Both the position numbers and the translations under genes were made by a program. The notes beneath the pieces are model-generated. The model did not search any database, had not been told where the DNA came from, and saw only the letters and a list, made by a program, of their open reading frames with translations. 32,771 bases of DNA, taken from assembly GCA_001579985.1 (NCBI GenBank), contig LRSR01003541.1, positions 1-32,771 on the forward strand. The letters run 5' to 3'. Numbering within the stretch: the stretch's first letter is position 1; every line of letters begins with the position of its first letter. Origin of the DNA: Hypsibius dujardini. Its lineage: Eukaryota > Tardigrada > Eutardigrada > Parachela > Hypsibiidae. This document shows positions 1 through 10,207 of this stretch, piece by piece.

Positions 1-240
1 GATAAATGAGCATCTGAATAATTCTATAAATAGGGGATCTAGAACGAACTTGTAATGCCGGTCCCATGTCGTCCGGGAGTAATTGCCTGGTCGTTCAGTC
101 AGACCTTTCATGATCCACTGTGATGAATTTGAAATGGTTTGTCGGCTTAACGTTAGTCTCTACTTCTACAAAATGCCCGGAATGTAACGTGCTTGGACTG
201 TAAAGTCACTTTAAAAGGGAAGTATAAACCTACAAAGTAT

Positions 241-457
241 CACCTACGACCTTTAAAGACCCTTAACAGGCATTTCAAGACCTTTCTACGTGTTATGTTC
301 ATTTTCATCCTTCATCAAAACCTTTCAAGACCTTTCAAGACCCTTGTACGACCCTTTAAGGCCTTTCAAGACCCTTGTACGACCTTTCACGACCTTTCAA
401 GACCTTTCACGACCTTTCAAGACCCTTCAAGACCTTTCAAGACCCTTCAAGGCCTTT
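241..457. repeat. 10-bp minisatellite (CCTTTCAAGA)
   Basis: Imperfect tandem copies of a 10-bp unit, CCTTTCAAGA, with variants such as CCCTTGTACGA and CCTTTCACGA. Copies are most regular from about 311 to 455. The array creates long overlapping open frames that look like proteins (RPFKTL-type repeats), but these are translations of the repeat and are not supported as genes. Confidence 0.85.
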
Positions 458-730
458 ATCATGTCTATCAGTCTACGTCCGTTAAATTTATTGACTCCTG
501 CAGTAAAGTGACTTTGGGATAGAGTAGATGCATTCGCTATAATGGGGGTGATGTCAATCAAAACTGAATGTGTAATTGATGAAGACGCAGTCCTCCACAT
601 TTCTCCCATGCTCTAATGTGGCTTTACTGCATAAATAAACGGACGGGGAAGTTTTCATTAGATGCGCAGGGCCACTTTTATGCATCAATTATTGCGCGAT
701 TTTCGTCGGGGAGCGTAATTGCATGTACTT

Positions 731-760
731 TCATCCCGTGGATGTGACTACACGGGATGA
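731..760. repeat. Short perfect hairpin
   Basis: Ten-base arms TCATCCCGTG and CACGGGATGA are exact reverse complements around a 10-base loop. No associated gene or terminator role is evident in this animal context. Confidence 0.6.
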
Positions 761-865
761 CATTTGCCAGCGCCATTTTCTGTGAACTTGTCAGACAACT
801 GCAATCGGTAGCTGTAAATGTCCACGGTGAATCACAATATTTTTCTGCCGGCTTGTGCTCTTATT

Positions 866-989
866 CACACGTGGCAAAAACCTTCCGCTGACTGCGTCAA
901 GCTATTCAACTCGTTCAAATCCTAGTTCTATGCACATACCGAGTTACGTCGCTTAACTCGGTTAGCGGAAGGTTCTTGCCACTTGTGTA
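866..989. mobile_element. MITE-like palindromic element, family 1, copy 1
   Basis: About 124 bp bounded by inverted repeats. The left arm reads GTGGCAAAAACCTTCCGCTG. The right end, reverse-complemented, reads GTGGCAAGAACCTTCCGCTA. A second copy of the same length and ends lies at 15063-15186. No coding capacity is seen, so it would be a non-autonomous element. Exact termini and target duplication are not certain. Confidence 0.8.
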
Positions 990-2115
990 TCCGGTGCCGC
1001 TACGATTTCTTTCCAAGTGCCAGTTACAAAGACACCTATCAAATGCTGACTTGGCCCTTTCAAATCCTGATGGCACAAAAAAGTGCCCCATTATATGCCG
1101 ACTTGATTAGACTGAATACACCTGAAACGCGTACTTAGTAAATACGAAGTTGCTTCGGTCCCTTGTATTCTATCTGTGTGGAAATCATCTACTCCCTTTA
1201 TCCCTCGGCTATTCTCTTTTGGTGTAAAACTAGTTTTTGGCTCTGGCTCTTCATATTGCTCTAACTAAGACATTGATTCGACATGTTGCGATGAATTTCA
1301 TAATATCACACGCCTAGAAATAAACATTCAACTTTATGGCAATGGAGAGGATGGCACTTTGAGGAGCACGGACCGGACTCTTCAAGACCAGGGACCGGAC
1401 CGTATTAGTGGAAAACGGTAAGTTCCCTTTACAGGCAAAAGAGTAACCAGTTCTTGAAATTATAATATGTGGCGGCATTAAGCATGCTATGAAGACGTCA
1501 TTTGACCAAGCCTTAATGCATTGTGTTTTCACTACAATATATTCAAGTCAGGTACACACACACACGGACACACGTAAAGGGAAATATTTCCGTCAGTTAC
1601 AGAACTAATGAATAATGACGACAGCTCGCTTGCCGACACAGTCGCAATTAACGCTCGGTTGTTTCGATCATTCCTTCAGAGAGCGGCTTTTCATGGCAAC
1701 CCCCTAGACTATAGACAGTTCTCGTAGAAAAGCATTTGAACTATCAATACGTCCAAGAGGCGCCAAAAAACTAGGGCGAGGCTGGTGCCGCTGGATCGCC
1801 TGCAGCGTGCGACTGCGAAAACCGGTGTAGCCGGAGAATTCTTTTATACATGCCGCAGATCGCCCAGGAAAACAAGATATGCGGCCGCAAAACTAACCGT
1901 GCAACAGTTGGTGTTGCGTCAGATCACCACGTCCGGAAACCGTTCATACGATTATTTGAACAGTTTTTTATCCTTACACCGGAATCGCTGAGCCAGCAGT
2001 TTTGCCTACGTAGATCAATCTTGCGTCAATCAGTGAATCAATCGATGCGTCTTTCTAGTGGACACGTATCTGTTGCTTTACAGGATCATCACGCGGACAC
2101 ATTCCCACCGCAATC

Positions 2116-2870
2116 ATGGTGAAGGGTTCCCTTCAACGCACCCTGACAAAGTTCAGTAAAAACATCAGTAAGTTCCGTCCATTGGTGTACGTGTTTAATC
2201 CACGTGCACGCATGAAATGATGCTGGAAGAAAAGCAAAGATAACCAAACGCAAAGGACCAAACATTTTCGGATGTTGCAGAGTTTTCAGGTAACGACGAT
2301 GAGGATGTCGAAAAAGGTCGTGATGATGCCGTTACAATGCCCAACATGGACGAGCCGGTGGAGCATTTCGATATTTTCCACAAAACTGACGTCGGCGATC
2401 GTGATGCACCGAGGTAAATCCGTCACTTTGATGTCTGCTTGAAACGCTTGTTGCACTCATCCCTCACAAACTTGTCTGCAGTAACATCCTAGAGGAAGAC
2501 AAAGTCTGGCTCGAAGGTATTAAGAATCGAACAAAAGATATGGCGCCGGAGGATCAAGTCAGCCTGGACAAATTCCGCGAGATCCTGGAAATTAAAAAGG
2601 TTGACTCAACTTGATTTGTCTCGAAACATAAATTAGGCGACTGTCTGGTAGACATTGCCTTAATCGTTGTTTGCGCAATATGAAGGTCCACAAGTTCTTC
2701 GCCGAACGAATCTATAACCTCATGGACAGTCAGCGTGTGGGATACCTCACGACGGGTCAGCTGATGGGTCACCTCACCAACCTCACGGCGACCTGTTCGT
2801 GTATTAAGCTGAAGATGCTGTTCAACATGTACGACATCGACGGTACGGCATGCCTGCCTGTCTGTCTGTC

Positions 2871-2907
<37 letters not shown>

Positions 2908-5900
2908 CTAGGCCCGGGGCGATTATCACTTAATTGTTCCTATCACGTTTCGGTCTTCAGGCAACGGTACCATCGATCCCAGCGAATTCGGCGTGGTCCT
3001 CGCGTCCGCCATCGCGTACAACGCCCTGTCTATCTCGCCGGAGCAGGTCGAGTCCATGACTGATACGATGTTCGAGGAGATTGATGAAAACTCGGACGGA
3101 GTGATATCCTTTGATGAGCTCAAGCTGATCCTGGAGAAGTACCCGCAGTGGTTCGACGGTTCCCTGCAGTTATCGTGAGTATACTGTACCGGGTACTCGT
3201 GCGTCAGCTTCTTTTGTGAAACTCATCAATACAAACTATAGCGCTGCTCGATTCCTGAAACCACCGGAAGCCCCGCAGCCCAAAGACAAACGTAAAGAGA
3301 AGGTTCCACTGAAGGTGCGCCTGGCGAATCTGTGGACGACAATCAGACGGAAGCGCAAAGAGGTTCTGTGGGGCATCTTTTACGGGCTGTCCATCATTGC
3401 CTTTTTCCTTTACGGTTCGCTGGACGCCTTTTACAGCGGAAGTAAGTCTCACACGTATACCTCACCTATATAATACTTTATTTTATTTTTAAATTTAAAT
3501 ATAGAGACTCTAAATTTTATATACGAAAGTGCACTCCCCCATTGTGACAGGTCACATTACAACGCCACACTGTCTGAAATACTACGTCGTGGCTCACGGC
3601 TTTGGGATGAATCTCAACTGGAACTGTATGCTCATCATCATCTTCATGCTGCGACGGACCCTTACCGCTTTGCGAGACACGCGCTTAGGTTTGTGTCAAA
3701 GTTGGAACTGCTTTAACCAATTCGGTTCTTAAGGTCATTCTGCAAGGAATGAATGGTTGACTGAACTACGGTACGGTATGTCAGGGTATAAATAACTGTG
3801 CTTCTCGGTGCAGGACCCTACTTGCCGATCGATATCGCCGTTTTCATACACAAGGTAACGAACGTGGTTGGATTTGCGAAGTTGACCTTTAAGTTACCGA
3901 CAGAATTCAATCTAACGGAGGGTCCCGGAAATGGGCAAAAGGGGCGGGGCGGGGGTAATACTTGAGCAATCGACCAATCAACTCAGCTCCGATTGCTACG
4001 GAGTTCAGCTGGTTGATTGATTGACTATTCGAATATTACCCCTGCCCCGCCCCTTTTGCCCATTTCCGGGACCCTCCATTAGATTAAATTCTGTCGCTTA
4101 GTGTATATGCCACACCAGTGCTTGACAAATGGTTTTGATTTCAATTCTCCGATTAGGTCATCGGGTACATGATCGGAATTTGCACGTTGGGACACTGGAT
4201 CTTCCATATGATTCACTTCAGTGCGTTTTTCGTCTGACTTTAAAACTATATCTCATAACTATAAGCTTGTCTGCCGCATCTCGTCTTACGCTTACACGGA
4301 CTGATTGAAATTTTGTGTGATGCAGGATGCCTGGCGGACGAGCCAAATCCGGATGAAGGGCACCGGAATCCGTACACCCACCAACCCTTCAGCTACGGAG
4401 AATACCTCGGCTCCATGGTCACCGGTTTGGGTTGGATTCACGGGTTCGTGTCCATCAGCGGATGGGTGTTGCTCGCAATCTACGTGGTCATGTTCATCTT
4501 CTCCTTGCGTGTCATTCGGCGATCGGGTCATTTTGAAGTACGTCTGAATCGACAAAAAGCCGAGTACTACCTACGAAATTTTGTTGGCCAATCAGGAAAG
4601 TTGACCAATCAATGCATGAGAACAACGTTATTTGCAGGTATTTTTCATCACCCATCTCCTCTACATTCCCTTCATGGTCCTGCTAATTCTACACAGCGAT
4701 AAATTCTGGAAGTTCATCATCGTTCCCGGCCTCATCTATATCATTGAGAAGATCAGTATGACGCGTTGTGTAAGGGTTCTGGTGGGCGGTGCCTTCCACA
4801 TTAAGGTGAGCCGCAGACCTGACTACAGCTGTGGCGGAATTACTTCTTCAGCCCACACCCCAAACCCATGCGCCCAAACATGTTAAGTCTATGAGTGAGC
4901 ACGCTGGAATGGGCGTGGGCACGCTGGAATGGGCGTGGGCACGTTGGAAGGGGCGTGGGCACGTTGGAATGGGCGTGGGCTGAAGAAGTAACTCCGCCAC
5001 AGCTGTATATACCTCTTGATCAACCTCTTCTTTAATCGAAACGTAATGTGGTTTTATCTTTTCCGAAGGCGGTGACCCTTTGGCGGACAAAGGATCAAGG
5101 CGTAACGCAAATTATTATGAATCATCCCCCGGGATTCGTCTACCAGCCCGGGGACTACGTCTTCGTTAACATTCCGACGATTGCGAACTTCGAGTGGCAT
5201 CCGTTTACTATAAGTAGTTGTCCGGAGGACGCAGGTAAACGTTAAAGTTACCCACGGAAACACATCGTGAACTATGTATTGTATATTGTTGTCTATTTTT
5301 TTCCATATAGAAAACATGACCTTACATGTGCAATTCAAAGACGGACAGTCGTGGACCAAGAAGCTCTACCAGTACTTCGAGAAGCTCCAAAGCAATCGGA
5401 AACAAGAAACGAATATCAGGAAACGGCTTGAGACAATCCGCAAATTTCAGTCGCGAGAAATTGAATCCGCGCCGTCGGTATACGGAAAAAAACGACCGTC
5501 CATATTCGGAACGAATCTCCAGGCGCTGCATGTTCCGGTAAGTTCATTGGTTTCTAGTGTATGGATCCTGTTTGTAACCCGAAATTTTAAGTTTTTTTTT
5601 TAATACTAAAGCTGCTTCCATCTAACTTACATGTACGATCTAAGTTAGATGGACGATGTTTTGCCTACAGCTTTTTTACCTCTCTCTGACTACATCACTA
5701 GGGGCAATATAGCATCCTGGCTCTGTCACCCCTTCCAATCTGTTCGTTCGTTTTTGTCTGTCCGTCCGTCGACCGTCCATCTGTTCGTCCATCCGTTCGT
5801 CCGTCCGTCCGTCCGTCCGTCCGTCCGTCCGTTCGTTCGTCTGTCCGTCCGTCCGTCCGTCCGTTCGTTCGTCTGTCCGTCTGTTCGTTCGTCCGTCCGT

Positions 5901-6940
5901 CCGTCCGTTCGTCTGTCCGTTCGTTCGTCTGTCCGTTCGTTTGTCCGTTGTCGTTCTTCCACCATCCGTTCAGCCGTTGCCCGTTAATCGTTCTATTAAG
6001 CACCTTCGAACGACGTTCCCTCTCTTCATGTACGGTAGATCTACGTCGATGGACCTTACGGCACCCCATCCGGTCGAATATTCAGTGCGCAACACGCCCT
6101 CCTCATTTGCGCGGGCATCGGGGTGACACCCTTTGCCTCCATCCTTCAAAGCATCATGTATCGCCATCGCACGCGCAAGGTTACCTGCCCGGAGTGCGAA
6201 ACATCCTTCCACCCGCCCATGACCGCCGGACAGGAAGGCCTGAAAAAGGTACGAAACTCCATTTACACACATGCCTTTTGCGAGTTTGTTATATGAAAGA
6301 AAATAGAGTTTCACGCTTTTGACATATCCCGCACAGGTGCAATTCATCTGGGTCGTGCCCAATCAGCGCAGCATCGAATGGTTCGTCGAGCTGCTGGACA
6401 AGATCGACGCCGTCCAGACGACCAACAACCACATCGACAAACTCATCGAGATCCAGGTCTACGTGACGTCCGCTAAGAGCATGTCCGATGTGTGAGTGCC
6501 CTTTACCTAATTTCGTGTTCGTGGGATTAGTTTTTGAAAAGGTCCATTACTGTTCAGATATTCATTCGGATTGACAACTGCCTTGGATGTGTTTTACAAG
6601 AAGCACAACAGGTGCCTGGTTAGTGGCATTCAGTCGAGGGCGCTCTTTGGCCGACCGGACTGGAATACGGTATGTTATTAGCTTGTGCTTCTTGGATCGC
6701 AGTCGTGTTTTGTTTTTCATTGCTATTTCTTTACGTTCTTAGCTTGTGCTTCTTGGTTCGTCCATATCGCAGTCGTGTTTTGTTTTTCATTTTTTGTTTT
6801 TCTTTCAGATATTCCAAGAGGCGGATGAGAACAAACGAGGCAATGTGTCGGTCTTTTTCTGCGGGAGCCCCGACCTCGCAAGAACCCTTCGAACCCTCTC
6901 AGCGAAGCATAACTTCGAGTTCGCCAAGGAGTCCTTTTGA
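2116..6940 (+). CDS. NOX5: NADPH oxidase 5-type, calcium-regulated (17 exons)
   Basis: Membrane flavocytochrome that passes electrons from NADPH through FAD and two haems to oxygen, giving superoxide; calcium binding to its EF-hands is the family's switch. Exons: 2116-2167, 2281-2413, 2482-2599, 2686-2842, 2961-3174, 3242-3441, 3551-3688, 3814-3854, 4157-4220, 4326-4537, 4638-4805, 5069-5234, 5311-5537, 6039-6248, 6337-6491, 6558-6669, 6809-6940; all phases join, giving about 832 residues. EF-hands occupy roughly residues 75-220; two loops are canonical (YDIDGNGTIDPSEF, IDENSDGVISFDEL) and two upstream ones degenerate. Haem histidines fit H350-x13-H364 and H449-x12-H462. FAD motif HPFTISS is at about 543, NADPH motifs GPYG at 635 and AGIGVTPFAS at 655, and FCG near 807. 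A basic segment (about 570-620) matches the family's regulatory loop. The start ATG has a good context, but the acidic N-terminal 60 residues are the least certain part. Confidence 0.93.
2857..2907 (+). repeat. (CTGT)n microsatellite in oxidase intron 4
   Basis: CTGT tetranucleotide tract, interrupted once, lying inside the 118-bp intron between the exons that split the third EF-hand codon. It makes up almost half of that intron. Confidence 0.9.
3898..4096. mobile_element. Long-armed palindromic element, family 2, copy 1
   Basis: About 199 bp in oxidase intron 8. The left half (CGACAGAATT... then GGAGGGTCCCGGAAATGGGC... then GGGGCGGGGC) is repeated in reverse complement at the right end with few mismatches, so the arms are about 70 bp. 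The centre carries CAATCAAC / GTTGATTG segments. A relative sits at 18643-18883 in an intron of the RapGAP gene. No open frame of note is seen, consistent with a foldback or MITE-type element. Confidence 0.88.
4826..5005. mobile_element. MITE-like element, family 3 (CAGCTGTGGC ends), copy 1
   Basis: 180 bp in oxidase intron 11. The ends CAGCTGTGGCGGAATTACTT and the reverse complement of the right end match over about 35 bp with two differences. TA dinucleotides flank both sides, as expected for a TA target duplication. Four tandem 20-bp units (CACGCTGGAATGGGCGTGGG and variants) fill 4900-4979. The terminal CAGCTGTGGC is shared with the hairpin element at 7697-7798. Confidence 0.85.
5618..5652. 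repeat. Hairpin in oxidase intron 13
   Basis: Perfect 12-base arms CCATCTAACTTA and TAAGTTAGATGG separated by 11 bases. It lies shortly before the TCCG microsatellite of the same intron. Confidence 0.7.
5757..5945 (+). repeat. (TCCG)n / (TTCG)n microsatellite in oxidase intron 13
   Basis: Long GTCC/GTTC tetranucleotide tract, mostly TCCG with interspersed TTCG and TCTG units. It occupies over a third of the 501-bp intron 5538-6038. It is open in several frames on both strands, which produces spurious Arg/Thr/Asp-rich or Ser/Val/Arg-rich translations. Confidence 0.92.
6679..6790 (+). repeat. Direct duplication inside oxidase intron 16
   Basis: The block 6679-6720, beginning TAGCTTGTGCTTCTTGG and ending TTTTGTTTTTCAT, is repeated at 6740-6790 with a 9-bp difference in its middle. 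Together the two copies make up most of the intron 6670-6808 and run into its polypyrimidine tract and acceptor. Confidence 0.8.
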
Positions 6941-7388
6941 GAAGACCGAGGTCTACCGAGGTCTACCGAGGTCTACAGACAAGAGTACCCCAATTATATT
7001 TGGACACCAGCACGTGACACGCTCGGTCCCATCTCTATACAGTTAGCTTTCATCCTCAAAGCAATCACTCTCTGTGACGCAGTAGAACTGCCAAATAGTC
7101 ACAGCAAATGTTTTGACTCTTCGACTCTCTACAATTCGCGAATTCTTGTTACGTACACTGCAAGATGTATTCAATACAGTGTTAATACACAAGTGTCGGC
7201 GTATTTCTAAATGTAATATAACAGTACACTAAAAATAGAAACATAGAAACTTGTAACAATGAAAACGCAACACAAATCAATCCGATCAAATTTGGAAGAA
7301 AAAGGGGTCTTACTGAGTGATAATTCAAAAGAGGAGACTTTCAGTCGACTTTTCCAGTCGACTTTCCAGAGAAGGGAGACAGGTCTGA

Positions 7389-7442
7389 GTTTCCCGTCTT
7401 AACGTTTCCCGTCTTTACGTTTCCCGTCCCGTCTTTCCCGTT
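7389..7442 (+). repeat. Short tandem repeat (ACGTTTCCCGTCTT)
   Basis: Roughly 14-15-bp units built around TTTCCCGTCTT are repeated three to four times with decay at the 3' side. No function is apparent. Confidence 0.65.
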
Positions 7443-7696
7443 TCTGTCTGTTCTCGCAAGTTCCCCAGCATGACAGTAAACATGCATGTTAAAACTTTGA
7501 GAGATACCCCGAGCGAAAATGTTTGTTAAAAGGGATGGCCGTTGTCGACTGGGGAAAATCGACTGCCTGGGAGGGCAATTCCCACGGACACGAGCAGACG
7601 GTTCACTAACCGAAAAAGCAACAGTGGCGCCACCGTGTGGGGAAATCCCTACTGCCGATGGGCTTTTCCGCTGCTGTCCGTTAGCTATCTACTGCA

Positions 7697-7798
7697 CAGC
7701 TGTGGCACGATTTCTTGACGAAAAACGTTAATCGGAACACATGTTATTATGCCGGTGTTCCGATTAACGTTTTTCGTCGAGAAATTGTGCCACAGCTG
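7697..7798. mobile_element. Hairpin MITE-like element, family 3 (CAGCTGTGGC ends), copy 2
   Basis: 102 bp made of two 44-bp arms around a 14-base loop. The arms differ at only two positions. The outer CAGCTGTGGC matches the ends of the element at 4826-5005, while the inner sequence differs. TA follows the right end, but CA precedes the left end. It sits about 180 bp upstream of the start codon of reductase A. Confidence 0.85.
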
Positions 7799-7977
7799 TA
7801 CAACGTACGACGTACTCTTTGACATCGGTGGTTGTGTGCACAACTACTGCAAATCTTCGGGAGCGGGGACACGTTCATTCTTACATATTTCAGTTGAAGA
7901 ATTTTCCGTTAATTTTGGATCTATTTTCCAGGTTATTTCGTGGTTTGTTAAGACTTTCCTTTTTTTTGTCACGGAAA

Positions 7978-8732
7978 ATGGAGAACATTCGTGGTGACGG
8001 CTTCGCGAACGTCCCCGGCAACAGCGATTTGCGAGGCGACGGCTATGCTCATGCCGGGGCTGACGTTAAGGCGCCCGATGTGCATGTTCATTCGGCGCAG
8101 GCGAACGTCAACGTCGATCCCAATGTCGTGGACGTCCATGCGACCAATGCTGCTGGGCAGCAAATTCACACGGGATGGTAAGCGTCTGTTCTCAATTTTA
8201 CCTTGTGACCCTCCATGGCACAGTTGATCAGTTGATGCGTGATGGTGGTTGAGTAATATGCAGCAGTATGTAATTGCTAGATGGACAAGTGGTTAGTAGA
8301 TATTTGAGAAAAACAAACCTTCTTTCTTCGTGCCCTGGTGTTTTCGTTTACAGTACATTATTAAGTAAAACGTATTTCTTTCTGCCTTACATTTATACTG
8401 TTATAGTAACATAAATAGAGAAGTTCATAAGTGTAGAGCTTACTTCTGGCTTATCTGCAGGATAAGCAGCATGCTGATGGACGCGGAATCTGAACGAAAC
8501 TTCCTGGATTTCTCTTGCTATGTTATCATTGCAGTGGCGGTTGCAGGTAAACCTACCAGTATAGTGACTTACCAGTAGTTAGTCTCTAGACTGGAAAGGG
8601 AATCGCCAGACGGCGCTGTTCAATTTGGAAGCCTTGTCTGTTTTATTCGGGATGGGATTCTCATTCCGTTATTTTTTCGGCAGTCTATATTACTCTACAC
8701 TTCCTCCCATCAGCCTATGGCCGGTACGATCC

Positions 8733-8799
<67 letters not shown>

Positions 8800-9600
8800 C
8801 TCTGCTTCCCCGTTGGTCCTTCAATTAAAATTTATCTTACCTTTTTTTAACAGATACGCATCAAGAGCCTTTGGCATACTCATCCCGGCGCGTATCGCCT
8901 GGTTCTTGCAAGATCTCCCGGCCGTCATTATTCCTCTCTATATCTTCTTCAATTGCGAACACACTCAGCTCCATCTGATCAACTACATCCTACTCGGGCT
9001 CTTCCTCGCCAGCTATATCCAACGAGCACTGGTCTATCCCATCCTCATCAAAGGCGGTAAACCAATGCCATCGATTCCCTTCCTGGGTGCTTTGGCGTAT
9101 AACTGCCTCAACGGCTATGTGCAATCCCGCTATCTGACCCGTTTCGCTTACTACGTCCCGATGGAGATCATCTCTGTCCACTTCCTAGCTGGACTGGTCA
9201 TGTTCCTTCTGGGTATTGGCATCAACTGGCAATCGGATGCCATTCTACGTGGGCTGAGATCGCCGTTGTCGCGTGGCAGTGTGGAGGTCGAGGCAACTTC
9301 GGCGAATTCGATTGGCAGGGTCTTCGATCAAGATTTGGGCGTGGATGGCGCTGGACCGGGAGGGCCCATGCCAACAAACCATACGTCGGCGTCAAGAACT
9401 CCGGTCGGTCAGAGTGCCGGAGCCGGATATAAGATCCCTTATGGTGGCATGTTTGAGTTCGTCTCTTGCGCTAACTTCTTCGGAGAGATTGTGGAGTGGT
9501 GAGTGTCCCTGAATGGTCTACCTAGTCATCTGCCTCTTTATCTGCCTCTGTATCTATCCGTCTGTCTTTCTGTCTATCTATTTATCTCTCTGTCTACCTA

Positions 9601-9639
<39 letters not shown>

Positions 9640-9661
9640 GTCTGCTTGTCTACCTGTCTAC

Positions 9662-9705
<44 letters not shown>

Positions 9706-10027
9706 TTTTTATGTGTTGCGTATTTGCTTTTTGGTCTGTTCGCCAGTGCGTAGACCCATCTATCTTTGTCTTTGAATGATTTCTCTTTTTACATTTTTAC
9801 AGGTGGGGTTTCGCTATGGCTTCGTGGTCCTTGCCTGCTTTGACGCACGCTATCGTAAGTTCTTGGATCGTTCGCATGAAACTCTGGCTTTAATCATGTT
9901 TTTTTATGTTCAGTTCACCACCGCTAACTTGGTTCCCCGGGCCTTGCAACATCACCAGGACTACCTGAACAAGTTCCGGGAAGATTACCCCCAGAATCGT
10001 GCCGCCGTCATCCCCTTCGTTCTGTAA
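7978..10027 (+). CDS. Steroid 5-alpha-reductase family, paralogue A (6 exons)
   Basis: Membrane 3-oxo-5-alpha-steroid 4-dehydrogenase family (SRD5A1/2-like), which reduces the delta-4 bond of 3-ketosteroids with NADPH in the endoplasmic reticulum. Exons 7978-8177, 8461-8546, 8684-8723, 8854-9498, 9803-9854, 9914-10027 join in phase to about 378 residues; vertebrate members are near 255. Family blocks seen are WFLQDLP (residues 125-131), the helix with Tyr163, NWQSD at 233, YKIPYGGMFEFV near 301, GEIVEW, and the C-terminal HHQDYLNKFREDYP with hydrophobic end. Three oddities: a hydrophilic N-terminal extension of about 66 residues rich in Asp, His and Val; a 40-nt microexon encoding the loop after helix 1; and a roughly 50-residue Gly/Ser/Pro-rich insert at about 248-297. 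The position equivalent to human SRD5A2 Glu57 is Asp129. Membership is firm; steroid specificity is inferred. Confidence 0.9.
8731..8792 (+). repeat. (CTGT)n microsatellite in reductase A intron 3
   Basis: About 15 CTGT units, beginning 7 bp after the donor of the 40-nt microexon and filling about half of the 130-bp intron 8724-8853. Confidence 0.92.
9540..9708 (+). repeat. (CTGT)n-rich tract in reductase A intron 4
   Basis: Mixed CTGT, CTAT and CTGC tetranucleotides, purest at about 9603-9640 and 9665-9704. It lies in the intron following the GEIVEW block; the equivalent intron of paralogue B carries a similar tract. Confidence 0.9.
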
Positions 10028-10207
10028 CTTGCCGTAGAGACCAAACGAAGGAACCTGACACAGCAAATCTCCTCGAGAGAAAACGTCTCATGTCTGTAGA
10101 TCGCGGGTTTCGTATCTCATTTTTTACGCTTTATGTTTTTATTATCATGTTAAGGTTCGAGCGGATCTTATAATTATCACATCAAACGTCTTAACCGCTG
10201 TGTCCCA

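Larger units (their letters stand above)
1..2115. other. Gene-free upstream region
   Basis: No conserved protein block is recognisable on either strand. The open frames here are short and lack family resemblance. The stretch holds a 10-bp minisatellite (about 241-457), a perfect hairpin (731-760), a palindromic element (866-989) and a short CA run near 1555. The segment just before 2116 has a pyrimidine-rich run ending in TTTACAG at about 2076-2082, which could be the acceptor of a 5'-leader intron of the oxidase gene. Promoter elements could not be assigned. Confidence 0.6.
6941..7977. other. Intergenic region, oxidase 3' side to reductase A
   Basis: No gene is recognised. It contains three 11-bp CCGAGGTCTA-type repeats right after the oxidase stop (about 6947-6976), GTCGACTTTTCCA repeats near 7345-7368, TTTCCCGTCTT-type repeats near 7389-7442, and the hairpin element 7697-7798. 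No AATAAA was found on the plus strand before 7697, so the oxidase poly(A) signal may be a variant. Confidence 0.6.

Noticed and set aside
193-522. 109-residue open frame with RPFKTL-like repeats
   Set aside because: It is the translation of the 10-bp minisatellite; two overlapping frames give the same type of repeat, and there is no conserved domain.
1785-2122. Two overlapping open frames just before the oxidase gene
   Set aside because: Neither shows family resemblance or splice-phase continuity with the oxidase; the AUG at 2116 in another frame joins the next exon correctly.
5698-6069. Arg/Thr/Asp/Gly repeat protein on the minus strand
   Set aside because: It is a read-through of the TCCG microsatellite in an oxidase intron.
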